Part shown: in pieces, positions 62,714 to 64,000 of the stretch
Layout of the letters: the number at the start of each line of letters is the position of its first letter
Position numbering within the stretch: the stretch's first letter is position 1
Source of the DNA: Rhynchosporium graminicola
Lineage: Eukaryota > Ascomycota > Leotiomycetes > Helotiales > Ploettnerulaceae
Direction: 5' to 3'
Length of the DNA stretch: 64,000 nt
Assembly: GCA_900074885.1 (NCBI GenBank)
Contig: FJUW01000010.1
Location: 620,001-684,000 of the forward strand
Notes under the pieces: model-generated
Seen by the model: the letters and a program-made list of their open reading frames with translations, nothing else
Databases searched by the model: none
What the model was told of the DNA's origin: nothing
Translations under genes and position numbers: made by a program

Positions 62714-64000
62714 ATGGCCAGAGGTCCACCCAAATTGAATGTTTTGGTAGAACCACGATTTGACGAAAATGGCCATGCTATCAGTCTCCACATCAGTCTT
62801 ACATTCGACTGTCGTGGGCTGGGCAGAGATTCCACACTGCTGACAAGCCCTGCATCTCTTTTGGAAATGGGTGACGGGATTCAACTTCACGCGTCTGATG
62901 AATCGGGAGAACTGCTAATCATCTTGGATGACCTTAAAGAATCAAGGCAATCTCTCCAGAAACAATGGCTGACTACACGCGAGACTTTCGGTAGTGTGAA
63001 AGTCCATTACGAGGTTCGACCGTCACAAGAAGATGAGTTTAAATATGGTCGACCAGTAATTGGACTCCACAAAGAGCCTGGAGGTCTTCTGGGCTCTGGT
63101 TTCGCTATTTTGCCCATCCTTCCGGCGGGAAACGCATACACTAATACCGTTGAATGGAAGCTCACGGGAGCTCCAAATGGAACTCGAGCAGTGTGGACTT
63201 ATGGAGAGGGATCTGAGCCCGTTGCGCGTGTTGGTCCTGTTTCCGTGTTGCGGAATTCTGTCTTCATGGTTGGACAGATTCAGAGTAACCCGCGAGTTGC
63301 CGTTGAGAACAGTACGGCTAATGTCGAAGAAGGTCACGAGGGAAGCACGTCTGACACCTATGGCTACTATTGGTTTGGCCTTTTGCCACCGAAGATCGAG
63401 ATCATGAAAAACATCCACTATGCTTGCTTTACCAACGCTCAGAAGATGTTTGGGCCGGATGACGATAGCGTTCAAGACTTCAAGCACGCCTTCTTTGTCA
63501 ATGTCCCCGAAGCCGATAGAGTATGCATAGTAGATCCTTTACCTTATCGCAGCTTCATTCGCAATACCAGGACTACGAAAGCCTTCGGCGGGACTTCGTT
63601 TGCTCACAGTCACATTTTTGACTATGATGATCAAATCGACAAAGTCAATGATTTCGACGTAGTCCGTCAGGTGGCTTACGAGATGGCTCAGATTTGGTTT
63701 GGGCTTCCCCCTTTGGAGGGCTATGACTGGTTCTATGAAGGTATCATGAATTGCTTGTCAATATATATTCCAGTCCGACATCTGGAGTTACGAAACGATT
63801 ACTATATAAGTAGGTTTCGTGGCAAGCCAAGATTTGCTCTTCTCGCGGACATCAATATCATTTGCCATTGCTGACAGCATGGTGCACAGATTCGACAGTT
63901 AACATGCTTTGCACCCGATATTACACCAGTCCGCTGATCAAAGTGCCATTCAAAGATGTTTTGAAAATGGCAAGCACAGATGCGCTTGCCAGGGAACATA
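62714..64000 (+). CDS. M61-like metallopeptidase homologue with degenerate zinc site, 3'-partial
   Basis: Exons 62714-63809 and 63890 onward (80-nt intron, AAT Asn split across it); runs off the right edge. ~402 residues visible. The N-terminal ~215 residues form a beta-rich part (KLNVLVEPRFDENGHAI, YGYYWFGLLPPKIE). The middle has FGGTSFAHSHIFDYDDQ and VVRQVAYEMAQIWFG, where M61 peptidases have HExxH, followed by WFYEGIMNCLSIYI, matching the WxxEG motif with the third zinc ligand. Both histidines are changed (Tyr and Gln), so catalysis by the family mechanism is unlikely. After the intron: STVNMLCTRYYTSP. Fungal M61-like proteins are poorly known. Start is the first ATG of a frame with a good coding profile. 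Confidence 0.75.

Noticed and set aside
1..64000. tRNA genes, CRISPR arrays, telomeric repeats, rRNA
   Set aside because: Looked for B-box-like GGTTCGANNCC, regularly spaced repeats and TTAGGG-type arrays; none found that would hold up. The short TTAG run at 54193 is a 4-base microsatellite.
1..64000. A biosynthetic or defence gene cluster
   Set aside because: Neighbouring intact genes belong to unrelated housekeeping functions; no polyketide, peptide or terpene synthase and no NLR-type gene is present.

Overview
This is eukaryotic DNA from a filamentous ascomycete (Pezizomycotina). Most genes are split by short GT-AG introns of about 46-120 nt. The gene set is fungal: a hybrid histidine kinase, a Meu6-like PH protein, a DUF1776 protein, Vps53, Yth1 and a 3-ketodihydrosphingosine reductase. 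Its DNA transposons carry the C-to-T/G-to-A, TpA-rich signature of repeat-induced point mutation (RIP). A Leotiomycete-type genome is my guess only. All gene models come from reading translated frames and splice signals; no expression or similarity search was possible.

Layout. 1-4.6 kb: hybrid histidine kinase (+), cut by the left window edge. 4.6-15 kb: decayed, gene-poor DNA with an amidase relic, a possible C-terminal relic, a frameshifted secreted alpha/beta hydrolase, a hairpin MITE-like repeat and a Zn2Cys6 regulator fragment. 15-21 kb: a GH78 alpha-L-rhamnosidase gene (-) split near codon 40 by a 3.18-kb DNA transposon with ~197-bp inverted repeats, a RIP-degraded DDE transposase and an opposite-strand passenger reading frame. 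22-25 kb: 3-ketodihydrosphingosine reductase (-) and an NmrA-like pseudogene (-). 25-26.5 kb: microsatellites around a 10-N gap. 26.6-27.6 kb: four-helix membrane protein (+). 29.3-31.5 kb: six-exon gene (-) of unknown function. 31.5-37.2 kb: gene-free.

37-53.5 kb is the conserved core: Meu6-like PH protein (+), thioredoxin reductase (-), Vps53 (-), a large membrane protein (-), an ICL/PEP-mutase family enzyme (-) and a GH18 chitinase (-). 54.9-57.4 kb: a RIP-degraded pogo/Tigger-type transposon directly abutting a 715-bp non-autonomous element; the two share a TA. 58.6-64 kb: Yth1 (+), then a divergent pair, DUF1776 protein (-) and an M61-like metallopeptidase homologue with a degenerate zinc site (+, cut by the right edge).

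The genes do not form an evident pathway or biosynthetic cluster. Housekeeping genes (trafficking, redox, sphingolipid synthesis, mRNA 3'-end processing) sit among islands of decayed accessory genes and RIP-affected transposons. The least explained items are the passenger reading frame in the 3.18-kb transposon, the element split inside GH78, the 715-bp element, and the unknown 619-residue protein. I found no convincing tRNA, rRNA, CRISPR or telomeric sequence.
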